Shown here: positions 21,090 through 32,344 of the stretch, one piece after another
How the letters are laid out: the number at the start of each line of letters is the position of its first letter
Position numbering within the stretch: the stretch's first letter is position 1
NCBI GenBank assembly: GCA_031763025.1
Contig: JASSKH010000023.1
Location: 1,798,001-1,862,000 of the forward strand
Origin: Macrocystis pyrifera
Taxonomy: Eukaryota > Sar > Phaeophyceae > Laminariales > Laminariaceae
Reading direction: 5' to 3'
DNA: 64,000 nt
The notes under the pieces: generated by a model
Databases searched by the model: none
What the model saw: only the letters and a program-made list of their open reading frames with translations
What the model was told of the DNA's origin: nothing
Position numbers and translations under genes: made by a program

Positions 21090-21600
21090 AAAAGAAAAAG
21101 AAACGACAGTTAACGCAGCACTCCAACCAAGTGCGGGGGCGAGAAATGTGTGGTACAACTATTACGGGGGACCGTAGTAAATAGGACCTACGGTACACAC
21201 AAAAACCTACATGTTCGCCTAAAAATACTATAGTCCCCCGTAATAGTCCGGATGCAACGAACGTTTCAGGTCTCCAGCATAAAAAAAAATGCGAGAGATG
21301 GCATAAAGAAATCGTCGAGGCGAAAAACCGAAAAACAAAAGTCAAGTTCAAGAAAAGAGCAAAGAATAACGCGACAACCAAGCCAAATAAAGGGGCGAGC
21401 GTTGTGGCGGTATAACTAGTCCGGTCTCAATAAACGTTTCAGGTCTCGGGCTAAAAGATGAGAGAGAAAACGTGAAGAAATCGTCGAGGCGGAACGCCGT
21501 AAAGGAAGCCAAATTCCAAAACTAAAACAAGATGGACTGAACGAAAGCAGGGGCACCCCAGCCTAGGCGCCTACGAAAAGGCGACCATGTATTTAGCTGC
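19875..21600. other. Purine-rich spacer between 3' LTR and last pol domain
   Basis: The + strand is strongly A/G-rich with an A-rich core (21010-21105). It holds MITE copy 3 and a duplicated block (21255-21330 / 21422-21500, both with CGTTTCAGGTCTC and AGAAATCGTCGAGGCG). Frames are Lys/Arg-rich on + by composition only, so I call no gene. Confidence 0.5.
21162..21243. mobile_element. TA-flanked MITE, copy 3 (internally deleted, 82 bp)
   Basis: TTACGGGGGACC at the left and CCCCCGTAA at the right are flanked by TA. About 23 bp are missing from the right half relative to the 105-bp copies. It is nested between the 3' LTR and the last coding segment of the gypsy element, so it inserted into that element. 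Confidence 0.85.
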
Positions 21601-21781
21601 TTAGATGGGGAGAAAGAGAAAAAAGAAGAAGCCAAAACGTGAAGATCCAGCATTCACTACATAGTTACGATCAAACGAAATCAGTTTGTCACTGCGGAGT
21701 CGGCAAGTTCGACTCCGCGCGACACTCATCGACGTTGCGTAAAGATCCATGCTAAAGAGCTCGACCTTTGGCGAGTTTGGG

Positions 21782-22078
21782 TCACCAGGAGTTGCGCCCC
21801 GCCTCGATAGCTGTAGTGTAGCGGGAAGAAGAGAGTTTGAGCTTGACTGGTCCGGGATCATCCAAGAAGCGAACCATGTAGATGACGGTTGTCGTGGTAT
21901 GAGCGGAGATCTTGCCGAGCCACCAGTGATGGTCGCGGGCGTTGTACCAGAAGTGGGCGTCGACGGGGAGGATGGTGCTGCTGAAACGAATGGTCCAATC
22001 TTGGTGCATGACAAGGCTGTAGCCTTGAGACAAAAAATCGGGCGCCCTGATCTCGTGAGAGTTCTCGCTGGGCAGCAA
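21782..22078 (-). pseudogene. Chromovirus C-terminal tudor-like domain
   Basis: FWYNARDHHWWLGKI and VIYMVRFLDDPGPVKLKL resemble the barrel strands of a tudor or agenet domain. It follows the chromodomain after a frame change. Identity is by motif shape only. Confidence 0.45.
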
Positions 22079-22099
22079 CGACGCGCATGCGACTGTACA

Positions 22100-22481
22100 A
22101 CCGATTTGCCTGTTGGAGATGAAGTGGTGTGCCAGCCCAGTAACGAAGAACGTGCTGCCGGAAGTGCTGGAAGTCCATCTCTCGTTCCCATTCGGGCTGA
22201 AGAAGGCATTTCCAGTGGGTTTCGTAGAGGACGGCGACGACGCCGCCCCGACCGCGTACCAACCGGTGGCTGGTGATTTTCTCGACTTCTAGGCGGTCGA
22301 TGGACGCGGTAACGTCGTCCTCGGTGACGTAGTAAGGAAGGGATTTGGACGTGTGGTTGCTCAGGACATACGGTGCTAGTCCCGCGGGGAGAAACCGCGG
22401 AAGATCGGAGCTGTCGTGGGGGTTTGCGCAAGGCTTGCAGCGAACCACCGACACTCGGCAGGGCGCGTCCGCGCCCAGCAT
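22100..22481 (-). pseudogene. Chromovirus chromodomain
   Basis: LEVEKITSHRLVRGRGG followed by VLYETHWKCLLQPEWEREMDF, at the C-terminal end of integrase, follows the chromodomain pattern of E-V-E-K-I, W, W-E. In this family it targets insertion to marked chromatin. Confidence 0.65.
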
Positions 22482-23026
22482 GTCGTTGGGAAGGTCGAGG
22501 TAAAGACGCTTAGCGGTCAGAGGGCGACCGTCAGGCGTCGATTTCGCAGGGGCGGGACCGACTGCTAAAATCGTGCAACGCCCGGTCCAGTTCAGCGAAA
22601 GCTTCGCTCTAAGGATCTTAGCGTCAGGGCCGGCTTGGACCCCTTGTCGGATGATAGAGGCGGTGTTGTAGATTCATATCCAACCACCGACGGCGTAAGT
22701 GGGGAGTTGTTTTAACCCGTCGGACAGCGCATAATTACGGCGTTCAACGCGGGCAATATTAAGGGCGTGTTGTTCGCGAACAAGGGCAAACGAGCGTCGC
22801 TGACGGTCGGCGGTCAGGTCGACATACTCGAGCTGGTCCCGAGCGAGGTTTCGGTGTCCACGAGCATACGGGTACTCGAAGACAGTGAGGGGTAGGCGGA
22901 GGAGGCGGTTCATGTGCTAGGGGCCAGCCCGATGGCGGCACTGACGGAATTGCTGTAAGCAAATTCCACGCGCGACAATTGAGCATCTCAGTCCTTTTGT
23001 TGTTCGTAGACGACCATAGCGAGCAT

Positions 23027-23571
23027 CTAAGCCATGGTATGGTTCACGCGCTCGACGCCGCCGTTGCCGATAGGATGATAGGAGCTTGTAGATGTTGTCC
23101 GCATGCCTTGTAGCTTGCAGATAGCGTGGGACAGCTTGGAGCAGAATTGGAGGCCGTTGTCGGAGTGGAGACTAACGGGGCATCCCCAAAGAGGGGTGCA
23201 TTTGTTTACCAAGGTGTCAGCAGTGCCCTCGGCTGTAAATTCGGCCACGGAAACGGCGTACATGTCTGTGCGCCGGCTGAAACGGTCGGTGAAAAGGAGG
23301 GTGTAGGAGTTTCGTTGGGCGTAATCGGGAGGGGGCCGAAGTAATCGACGTTGATCGCGATGCCAGGTCCGGAGGGCAAGGGGAGCGACAGGACGAGCCA
23401 GCGCACTGTCTGTCTGGACGCTTTGCGTGCTTGGCACTGGAGGCAATGTCGAAGCCACCATCGTGTGCTCTCGTTCATGCCTGTCCACCAACAAAAGCGC
23501 TCGAGCATATCAAGCGTGCGAATGACTCCAAGGTGGCAGGAGCGTTGGCGTGGAAGACTTGCATGATCCAC
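23027..23571 (-). pseudogene. Chromovirus integrase (zinc finger and catalytic core)
   Basis: A His-containing start followed by C-L-Q-C gives the H-H-C-C finger (23206-23571 frame). INVDYFGPLP carries the first core Asp. In the next frame (23027-23494) LHSDNGLQFCSKL carries the second Asp and GGVERVNH the Glu. Frames switch inside the core, so the enzyme is broken. Confidence 0.8.
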
Positions 23572-23790
23572 GGCCGTATGAGTAGCGATACGTAAATTCG
23601 AGTGGGCTCGTCGTTAAGCAGACGAGCGGCACGCCCGCTGGGCACGCCAGGACCGGCTGTTGGGGCAGGGGTTGGTTACCGCACCAACTGAAGGGTCCCA
23701 TCAACATCCCTGTGGAGACGTCCTTTTTCAGCCAAAGAACGGATTTCCGACAGGGGGGGCCGTTTGTGTGAAGGAAAGCGAAGAATAAAA

Positions 23791-24778
23791 TCATCTGGGG
23801 GGGCTCCCGAGGTGGAGATACCGAATGTCGGAGTCACAGATTGGTTCGGCGCGTTGTTCGCGCGCCCAATCCGCGCGTGAATACCGCTCTACGGACTCGC
23901 GAAATTCGAGCTCCGCTGGGGATGGTACTTCAGGACAGGGAGTCGGAGGGGGGGCGTCCGAGCTTTGAGCACCAAAAAGAGATGGGGCAGGTTCAGTCGC
24001 GATGGTGGCCGACTGGGCGGTCACGGTGGGGGCCAAATAAAGGGTACTGGAAGGCCTCTCAATGGGGGGCGAAGGAACCGATGGCCTAGAAGGGCGTCGC
24101 AAGAAGGCTGATGATTTCGCAGCCAGTGGCGGGGCGGGGGCCACGTCACAAACCATAATTGACTGTGGGCTTCGGAGATCCAGCGGCGGCAGGGGAACGC
24201 CGGCGCGTTCTTGTCGAGATAAGGTCCGACGGGAAGAGAGAAGGCGGGCGAGCCTGAGAAATTGAAGGTAGCTGAGGTGGGGCCGGGAGCACAACCGAGC
24301 TAAAATGACGGTTGGCCTTGGCTCTTCGCGAAGCTGTCTGAAGTTGAGCAGGGTATGCCTGAGAACCGAGGTCCCCGGCGTCGCTGCTAGAAATTGACTC
24401 TGGCCTAGAGGTCGTGTGTGGAACATTGTTTGCACCCACACCAACCGAGCCGCGATGCGAAGGGGGGGCGGAGGAATTGGTATCCAACGCCGCGGTGCCT
24501 AAACGTGCGGCACGGGGCTGGGCGGGAGCGTGGAAAATAATATTCTGGTCGACGCCGGCGGAAGCCGTAGGAGCTAGTGGCGGAGTGGGTGCGGGGGAAA
24601 AATTCTGACCTGTGCCGGCGGAAGCCGTGGAGGGTACTGCGGGTACTGCTAACACGGAATAGGTGAGATCGCAAACCGCGTGTATGCCGGGAAAGAGAGT
24701 CCGGTTGAATCCTCGTGGAAAGGCGGGAGATTGGGGCACGAGCGACGATTTCTGCATATGAAGCGTTGAGGTCGTCAA
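23791..24778 (-). pseudogene. Chromovirus Pro-rich spacer and integrase N-terminal lead
   Basis: One frame has a tandem TASAGTGQNF / TASAGVDQNI repeat in a Pro/Ala/Ser context. The other ends ERYSRADWAREQRAEPICD, a helix like those that precede the integrase zinc domain. Such a spacer of more than 1 kb between RNase H and integrase is unusually long. Confidence 0.5.
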
Positions 24779-25541
24779 TCCTCATTCGTCACCCATGTTC
24801 GCGAAAATCGCGAAAATCTGTTCGGGAAAGTGGGAGTCCACCCAAACCGATGCTGTGGCTGGAGGGCGCGAGCCCGCCCAAGCCTAGACTTGGAGGCGGG
24901 GGGCCACCAAGAGAGAGACCTCCGACTGCCTGACATTGCGTGCTGACGTGCTGACCTTGTATGTTCGGTCGCGCATACGCGACAAGCTCCTTTGTGCGGC
25001 ATTCCGTTTTTTATTTAGTCATTCTGTGTGTGCAATTCGCCTTGACTCGGTCCCCGTGCAACAGCATGATGTGGTAGGCGCATCCCGTACGTGCCGTCGA
25101 GATCTGGTACCAGTAATGTTACAAAACAGAAACAGTAAAGTGCTATCAACCTTTGGTACCGAGCTAGCTCAACGCGTCACGAAGGTATGCCTTGATACGA
25201 CCTCATTGATCGGGTAGTTCCGCAGTTTTGGCATCTTCGGCGGCAACACGATACATTGCGGTCGACTACCTGTACACATACACAGTATGGGACCATGCCA
25301 GAGACTACAAAGTTTGGGATTGGGTCCATCAGCAACAGTACTGGACGGTGTGTTAACGCTTGACATCCAGGCTGATACTGCGGAATGGACAACTTCTCTT
25401 TCGATTCTGCCTGCAGGTCGGCACGTTCCTGCAAATTGTTGCGTACAATTTCGTAGGCGGGTTGCAAATTTTCAACGGTACGACGGGAGCAGCCCAATCG
25501 TGTTCCAGAATCAGACATACACGAGTATGCCGAGGATGATG

Positions 25542-26253
25542 TCAACGGGCATCGACCGAACTTATGAGGTAGATGCGTTCTTCTTCGGATGGCGTCAGAC
25601 GGCTGCTTCCGCTGCGGTCATCCTCGCACGCAGGCGGCGGTAACCGAGATAGAAAGTCCGAGTTATCATTCGTTGGCGGTGCCTTTGCGGTATTCCAGAG
25701 TATAACGGTACACCGTGAGGAATTCAAGCCATCGCTGGACTCGGGGGTTGTGTTCCGCAACTTTGGAGAGGCTTTCGAGCGGCGTGTGATCCGAAAAAAA
25801 CGCGCGAGGAGGTAGAGGTACCCCACAGAATATCCACGTAGACGTTTAATGCTCCAGACGATGCTACCAGCCTCGAGATCGAGCGGCGTCCAGTGGCGCT
25901 CAGACTCAAGGGTAGCACGGCTGATGAAAACAACAGGCCAGATTGAACCGTGTTTTTGTTCCTGCTCGAGCGTGGCTCCAAAGCCATCGATACTAGCATC
26001 ACAGTAAAGGAGGAATGGACTGGAGCTGTCGGCGACCGCATCTAAATCCAGATAGACCAGGACTGGAGGCGCCGAGAGCTCCTCGAGGAGTTTTCGGACG
26101 ATGACCTCCATAGGAAGTGTAAAAAGGTATTTCACCCGCTTGCTTCAGGAGCGAGGTGATGGGTCGGATCCTTTTGGCCACTTCGGCCAGGGATTTCCTG
26201 AAGTGGGATAGACCACGAAGGAGGGACCTTAGTTGTTTGAGATCCTTGGGCAT
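25542..26253 (-). pseudogene. Chromovirus connection and RNase H
   Basis: DLKQLRSLLRGLSHFRKSL (25999-26253) is the RT connection. PFLLYCDASIDGFGATLEQE and WTPLDLEAGSIVWSIKRLRGY (25542-26135) are RNase H, which degrades the RNA strand of the hybrid. The first catalytic Asp is present. The two parts are in different frames. Confidence 0.8.
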
Positions 26254-27038
26254 CTAGGCATGCTTTTGAGGGCAGCGACCTTGGAGGCGTTCGGCCGAGT
26301 CCCCGCGGGGAACTAGTGTGGCTGAGAAAATTCGCGTCGGTGGCACCGATCTTCGCCTTCGACGGCGAGAGCTTGAGATTTTGTCTTCTTAGCTGCTTGA
26401 AAATGTTGAGGGCGTGAGCAGTCGGATCCGCATCGAAAACGATGACGTCATCGAGGTAGGCGGCCACCTTGTTTGATGGCCTCGTTGATACTCTTGACGA
26501 ACCAACCAGGTGCCGCACTGCTCTCTTGTGGCATGACAAGCCACTCGAAAAGGCGTGTGGGCGTGCATAAATGCCGTGAGGGGGATCGTGTCTTGTGTAT
26601 CGTAATTTGATGGAACGAAGAGACCAAGTCGAAGAGGGAGAAAATACTGCTACGGCCGACCTTGTCCAGGACTTCGTCGAGCCGGGGTATGGGGAGCTGT
26701 CCGAGGAGGATGTCGATGATATTCAACTTCTTGTGGTTGATAGTGAGACGAATCCCGCACGATTTCTCGGGTATGATGACCACAGGGCTCGCGTAGGGCG
26801 AGGTGGAGTACTGCATGAGGCCAACCGCAAGGTATTCGTCCAAAGTAGCGTCCATTTGTTTGGCCACGATAGAATTCACGCGGAAGGGGCGAGGAGTCAC
26901 ACTGGTGGACTGCCAGGCGGAATCTAAATCTCGAACGGCAGGAGGGAACACGAGCCGAAGCCGGTATATGACGTGGAAACGACATCTGCGAGCTCGATGA
27001 GGGTGTCTCCTAGCTGGGTTATGATGTGAGGGCCCCAA
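26132..27038 (-). pseudogene. Chromovirus reverse transcriptase (two frames)
   Basis: The first frame (26448-27038) has SPYASPVVIIPEK, IRLTINHKKLNIIDI and the palm segment IFSLFDLVSSFHQI. The second (26132-26539) has VAAYLDDVIVFDAD, the Y-X-D-D catalytic motif, and LNIFKQLRRQNLKLSPSKAK. A frameshift near 26460 separates them. The LSP-K-KC-like motif and order identify an LTR-retrotransposon polymerase. Confidence 0.85.
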
Positions 27039-27067
27039 CCTGGGCCGTGGAAATCGAACGAGATTTC

Positions 27068-27727
27068 TTAAAGTGATGCACCTCGGTCACCGGCGTAAAG
27101 CAGGTGATAACCGCCCGTTGGAGCCGAAAAATCAGAGACGAAGGCCACGGCGCCAGGTGGGTTTTGGGGAGACAAGGTGAGTCCACCGAACACGCGGTTA
27201 TCGCCTGGGCGCGGGGGCAAGGTGCGGTAAGAGCGCTCGCTGAACCGTATCCAACTGTCGCGGCCGAGGAGGACATCGTGCTGCATGGCCTCGGAGGGGG
27301 TCATGTAAGCCCAGACCTCGAGCGGCACGGTAGGTTTATCGTCATGCAAGAAGTGTATGCCCAAGCCGACAGTGGTAGAGGTCTGCAGGAAGAGGGACTT
27401 TCCGAAGCCGCCCCAGAATCGTGGGGGGGTTCGCGTCTCGCAGATTGTCGAGACTGCACTAGATCGCACCATGTGCTCCCAGGCTTTGAGAGTTAGGAAT
27501 GACTGGGGGGAGCCTGTATCCAAAAGAGCGACGCATCCAAATTCAGAGGAAGCGTGGCCGCCGTGGAGCTTGACCTTCGTCGTGAACGAAGAGTGGTCTA
27601 TAGTAACAATACCAGGGACGAGGCACGGTCCCCGCTCAGTGAGAGGTTGGGTGCTTGAGGGGGTGCCTTCTGCCCTGGGGGTCACCGAGAAGATGTTGCC
27701 ACCGTCGTCCGATGGCACGTTCGGCAC
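27068..27727 (-). pseudogene. Chromovirus aspartic protease
   Basis: VALLDTGSPQSFLT carries the D-T-G active-site triad of retropepsins, and HDVLLGRDSWIRF matches the later hydrophobic-G-R-D element. The family dimerises to process the gag-pol polyprotein. The frame ends before reverse transcriptase, which is in a different frame. Confidence 0.75.
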
Positions 27728-28549
27728 GAGGGTCGAAAAGCCGGAGTAAGCGATGACCGTGTCACGGGTCGAAAGTCGTTGTTGAGAGGAGGGGTCTACC
27801 TCAAAAATAAATTATCGGCCCTGCGTGAGCGAGTCGCTTCGCGGGGGAGAAGTATAGCGGCCTCGCGCCGGTGATGTGGTGCCGTCGCGGAGGTGCTGGT
27901 GTAGGCGCACCATCTGCAAGGCTTTTCCTAACCGGTTGAGGCCGCGCCATGCGGGGGAGCAATGGGTTTCTTGGTGGTCCGCTCGGTAGCCCCTCCCCCA
28001 GATGGTAACGTAAGGGCTAGCTTCTGCAAGCAGCCAGTCGCCGGTATCCAGCAGGTCCTGTCGCATGGCTGGATTTTGGGCGAACTTGGAGTAGGAGCCA
28101 ACGAACACAATATTTTACCGTTCGTGTTCCCACACGATATAATAAAAAATTCGTACCTCGCGTCCGTACTGCTTGTGTAGCTTTGGGTCGGACACGCACA
28201 TTATTTTTTGAAGCGCGGGGTGGTCACCAAAGAGGCGACTTTTTCCTGCGGCGAAAAACTGTTCAGCGCACAAAATAGGAAGTACCGTCTATGGTAAACC
28301 TGGAAGGGGTCCATTGCGAGAAGCAACAGGGAAGTTGCCAGAAAAATATAACTGTTGAGGTGCAATATTCCTGGGTTGCGTCAAACGCGGGGCCGGTAGG
28401 CGCGGCGTGAGTCGGTGGGAGGCGTGGTTTTACGCCTCCCGGATAGCTAGAGGGGCCGGTTTTCATAAACTCTGCCCGACTAGCTATTTGTCCCTCCGGG
28501 GTCCTAATTTGAGGGCCCGAGGTGGGGATACATTCGCCTAGGGGGATCG

Positions 28550-29026
28550 TTACTGCGGCTCCCGAATTTTTATGGGGAGCGACAGGGGCGACAGGGGGCT
28601 CGCTGTACCGACCTTCCTTGACAACGTCAGCGAGTCTTCTGCCGCCTGTGCGGAGGGCGATTTAAGTGGGTCCACTAAAAAAGGTGTTGTCAACACTGTC
28701 GGGGGGACGACGAGTGGGATCTGTTCTCTCAGAATGCCTCGCCGCGCCTCGTCCGGAAAGGTGTCGTGTTTATGCGCGAAGGGTGCCGCTGCGTTGGAAC
28801 TCTGTGGGGGAAATACGTCCCCTACCGGCTCGCTGGTCGCCGGCGGTGAGCCAGAGGCCGGGGGAAAACCCTTTGCCGTACGTTGATCAGAAGGAGCATC
28901 GAGATGAGCAAAACCCATAATTTCTTCGTCAATGGTGCAAAGCGGGGGGGTCTCGACCGGTCTTGCTTGCAGACGCAGAGCGGAGCGCCGAAAAAGAGCT
29001 CTGGCGTCGGGGCATCCTGGACCCAC
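28550..29026 (-). pseudogene. Chromovirus gag-pol linker
   Basis: A Pro/Ala/Ser-rich frame lies between the knuckle and the protease. No domain is seen and it is included for continuity of the element. Confidence 0.4.
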
Positions 29027-29029
29027 ACG

Positions 29030-29461
29030 TCAAGGCGACCTTCCCATCTGGGAGCAAAATCCGGATGCGTTAGAAGTTTGTGGTGGGGTATTTTGGGAGA
29101 CGCAAGCAAACGACCTACAAAAGTGTCGTTTTAGCGAGGAGGGGCAGCGTGGTACGCGCCCTGACCATGTAGTAGAATCCCTCTGGGGGGGGATAAGGCA
29201 GCCACTAACATTAGATAATGCCTTTGCGCAGTGCGTGAAAGAGTGATCAGTGCCGTGGCAATTTAAACAGCGACCTTTGTTGTCGCGGAAAGCTTCCGCG
29301 CGTTCCTCGGGTGTAATGAGCGGCGTCCATAATCTGGGGTCGTTGTTCTGAAACGATTCGGAGACTTGGAATACTGCTTCCCAGCCGGACGGATTAGTCG
29401 GCCAGTTGTTGTATTTGTGACTTAAACGGATCAGAATCAGAATGGTCGGCAGGAGCGACAC
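29030..29461 (-). pseudogene. Chromovirus gag zinc knuckle (nucleocapsid)
   Basis: CLNCHGTDHSFTHC is a C-X2-C-X4-H-X4-C zinc knuckle, the nucleic-acid-binding motif of gag nucleocapsids. It is preceded by WTPLITPEERAEAFRDNKGR, as commonly seen just before the knuckle. Confidence 0.75.
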
Positions 29462-29499
29462 TCGTCACAACAGGGTTGCGGGAGGAACCCACGTGTCCC

Positions 29500-30090
29500 C
29501 GAGCGGGACTACGAGGCGGCAGATCTACTCTGAAAGCGATTGCCTGCATGTGGTTGCAGAGAAAGGCCCGCCAAAAGGGGCAAAGAAAAATATTTTTCAC
29601 CGCTTATAGTGGGAGTTCTACTGGTCGCCATGGTCTGGAAAGACAACCGCATGGCATCAATCAAAACGAAAGGGGTGGGCGCAGTGGCCGAAGGACCCGG
29701 ATAAAGCGTGGGCATGAACCCGAGGTACCGGTTCATTACGCTGCGCCGAACCAGTTCAAAAACCGTCGAAACATTCGGAACCCAAATGATCTCGGAACCC
29801 GTAACGCTAGAAACAACCACTCTGAAAGATCGAAAAGAATCAAAGAAGTGGGTCCCGTTGGCTACTCCAAAAGTATGCAACCGCTGGAACGCGGCAATTC
29901 CGTCGCTGTGGTCAAAGTGGCTGTAGATGAGGCGAAGGAGTTAGTTGAAGGCCTCCGGTCCGGTGGCCTGGGCATCAAGGCTCTTTTTCACTTGTGCGAA
30001 AAAATCGTCGAACACGGCGGTGCGGTCGGAGGAAGCGTGGGGACCCGGGCGGTCAGCGACGATTTCCTTCTTAACTACTTTTGAAGAGGG
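29500..30090 (-). pseudogene. Chromovirus gag core, broken
   Basis: FDSFRSFRVVVSSV and VRRSVMNRYLGFMPTLYPG are in the longest clean frame (29509-29880). DDFFAQVKKSLDAQATGPEAF lies just upstream in another segment. The helical, Phe-rich pattern fits a retrotransposon gag domain, though weakly. Confidence 0.5.
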
Positions 30091-30491
30091 GTCGTTCCCA
30101 GCCTCGTATCCAGTCGTCGGCCGCGAGACCCTTGATCATCGGTCGGTCATAGCACATAACTAGAATGTCTGCAGTCGTCGGCCAGGGTTCGTTTTATCCT
30201 CCGAATGAGTTGTTGCACTGCTTCCGTTCTAGCTATTGCAGAGCTGAAAGGAAGGGCGACGACACGATCGACTTTGCGCAAGTCGATTCTGATGTAGTGA
30301 CGTTGTACGGCTCTAATATATGCGTTATCAACGGCAGTATTAGTCTGGTTGATCTGATTTTGTCGAGCGTGGGCTGTCGCCGAGGACAACGGACGGACGC
30401 GGTCAGTAGCAAATTCGCTGCGAGAAAGCGAGTGCAACTTGTCACTGGACGATATATATATCAATGGAGGCGTCACTTGCCTGGGGGGTCT

Positions 30492-31223
30492 TCAATTCCG
30501 TGACGTCCTCCGAGTCTGAAGATTCCTTCTTCTCGAACTTCGTCCGCCAAGCCGGTGCGCTACTGCTGCTGCTGCTGCTGCTGCCTCCGCCCCGGCTCGA
30601 GTCATCGCGCCGGTTCTTCTTCTGCCCCGCCCATTTGCTGTGGGAAGAGCTGCTGCGGCCGTCGTTCGAGCGACCTTGTCGACCACTGTCGCGGCGGCCG
30701 TGGCGGGGGGGGAGGAGGCGCCGCGTTGTCTGCGTGGTGAAGAAGCGGCGGCGGCCGCGCTGAGGGTGGAGCGATCAGGCCACGCCACGCAGCGGCCAGG
30801 AACGGTGTGGACTTTCATGAAGAAGTTCATCAGGACGTGAGCTGCCGAGGTCAGCTCAGGCGACGCTGGCGCCGTGTCGATATGACGGAAACCCAACCGG
30901 AGGGTTGCCCCCGGGAAGGACTCTAAGGTGTCAAGCAGCGCCTGGGCGGTCATCCTGATGTCCTATTTGCAGTCCACGCCGAGGTCGTGGTGTTCGGGGC
31001 TGGTGAAGTAGTTGAGGGTGACGTCCATGAAGGCGGAGTCCACGAGGCGGCACTTGGTACAAGGAAAGGACGTCCCGAGAGGACCAGGGGGAGGGGGAAA
31101 TGAAAGCCCGGTCGGGGGAGGACGGTGAGGTCTCTCGACGAGGGGCAGGGAGGCCTGCCCGCCGGGATCAACGCCGGCTGGCCGCAAGGGACCGTGCCGA
31201 TTGTTCGGCAGCTGCCATTGCAC
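30492..31223 (-). pseudogene. Chromovirus gag, middle part with in-frame stop
   Basis: Two frame-matched pieces are separated by a single TAG at 30963-30965. The first is Pro-rich and the second contains RLGFRHIDTAPASPEL followed by a long Ala/Arg-rich low-complexity region. Assignment to gag rests on position within the element. Confidence 0.5.
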
Positions 31224-31740
31224 GGTCAGAAGACTCGGTAGAAGAGAGGCCTTGCGCCAGTTCTCTGTCCGCTGCCGCCAGCTGCTGGCGGAGCTTGGTC
31301 TTCGTGCCCTCCAGGGTTGCCATCCTTTCCCGGCTCTTGGCGCGCCTGGACGTGGCTGCTCTGATAGCTTCGAGCGAAGCTTCGTCTTCCAGACGATGTT
31401 GGAGTAAGTGGGCCTCCTTGTCCAGGGCGTGCACCTTCTCGACCATCAGAGGGGCCTTCATATTCATATCCCCGCAGAGCGCCGCGGGTAACGCCGCCCA
31501 TTGGACGGGCGTGATCGCTGCCGAGTATACGGCAGGGACAGAGCCGGCAAGCGTCTCGGCCGGTTCGTCCGCGGTCTGCTCAGCAGAACCAGAAGGAGCC
31601 GGATGAGTCGGGTCGGCAGAGTTGATAACGGGCTCCTCCGACGCGTCGTCGCCGGAGCCTTCGAAGTCGACCTCGGCGTCCATGGGGTGGGGGAGAGTCG
31701 TAGCTATATCGGAAGAGGAGTCCATGTCTGGAGGGGTCAA
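31168..31740 (-). pseudogene. Chromovirus gag, N-terminal acidic and coiled-coil part
   Basis: A 190-codon frame starts near the 5' LTR. Its first half is acidic and Ser/Pro rich. Its second half (about residues 100-190) is a Leu/Glu/Ala-rich helix with KVHALDKEAHLLQHRLEDEA. The frame then stops and gag continues in another frame. A structural role in capsid assembly is inferred from position. Confidence 0.6.
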
Positions 31741-31834
31741 GCAGCGGGGGGAGAGGCGTAGCCGCGAGCACGGGTGGGGAAAACGTACGAGGTACGGGGG
31801 GGAAAAGTCAGTGGATGGTGACGAAGTCGCATCG

Positions 31835-32072
31835 TGACAGATGAAGGGAATAAAATGGACAGTATGGGGCAGGCCCGACTACTGTAATGGAGGGTCGAGC
31901 TCGATGCGTGCAGGTACTCACTGAGTTTGATGTCCTATCTTGTGATTCCCACTTTCCTGATCAGAGAGTTCTGAGATCAGGGAGGGGGATATAAAAATTG
32001 TTTGTTTGGCGCGTTTAATCAGAAACGTCTCCTCGATAATAGAGGGGAAACGGGATCATGAGTACCATGACA
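31835..32072 (-). repeat. 5' LTR of the chromovirus
   Basis: It matches the left repeat through GGACAGTATGGGGCAGG, GATTCCCACTTTCCTG, GATATAAAAATT and AATAGAGGGGAAACGGGAT. On the minus strand it begins TGTCATGG and ends CTGTCA. Confidence 0.8.
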
Positions 32073-32344
32073 ATGTTATACCCTTTTTTGCGATTATCTC
32101 GCTCAGTTTGAATTATTTTCCATTTTTTTGGAGTGATGGTCGATCATTTTTTTCGATGTATTTGGCTTTTTTGTCGTTTTCGTTTTTTAGCCGATTCTTA
32201 ACGTTTTTACTCGGTTTCGTCCGTTTTTGGTATATTTTCTAATTCGTGAGGCATTTGTTCAGAAATATAAGATACGCTTGACTATTCGTATGAATACAAG
32301 AAAGCGCTTGTATTCATGAACGCGATTAATATAATTTCGCCAGA

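Larger units (their letters stand above)
19630..32072 (-). mobile_element. Degenerate Ty3/gypsy chromovirus retrotransposon
   Basis: Two direct repeats of about 245 and 238 bp (19630-19874, 31835-32072) start TG and end CA. They enclose minus-strand segments in the order gag coiled coil, gag core, CCHC knuckle, protease, reverse transcriptase, RNase H, Pro-rich spacer, integrase, chromodomain and tudor-like domain. That order, with integrase after RNase H and a terminal chromodomain, is that of Ty3/gypsy chromoviruses. Frameshifts and stops divide the frame into at least ten pieces, and the LTRs differ at many sites, so it is old and inactive. No clear target duplication, primer-binding site or polypurine tract was found. 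A MITE is nested in it. About 1.7 kb of purine-rich (+) sequence of unknown origin separates the last domain from the 3' LTR. Confidence 0.85.

Noticed and set aside
20649..21381. Phe-rich minus-strand frames of ~170 codons
   Set aside because: They translate poly-T/purine-complement sequence and only mimic membrane proteins.
21858..22431. Alternative 276-codon minus frame over the chromodomain region
   Set aside because: It is Arg/Ser/Pro-rich shadow coding; the chromodomain motifs are in the neighbouring frame.
24935..25200. Possible nested solo LTR in the chromovirus spacer
   Set aside because: No second copy, no inverted ends and no flanking duplication could be found.
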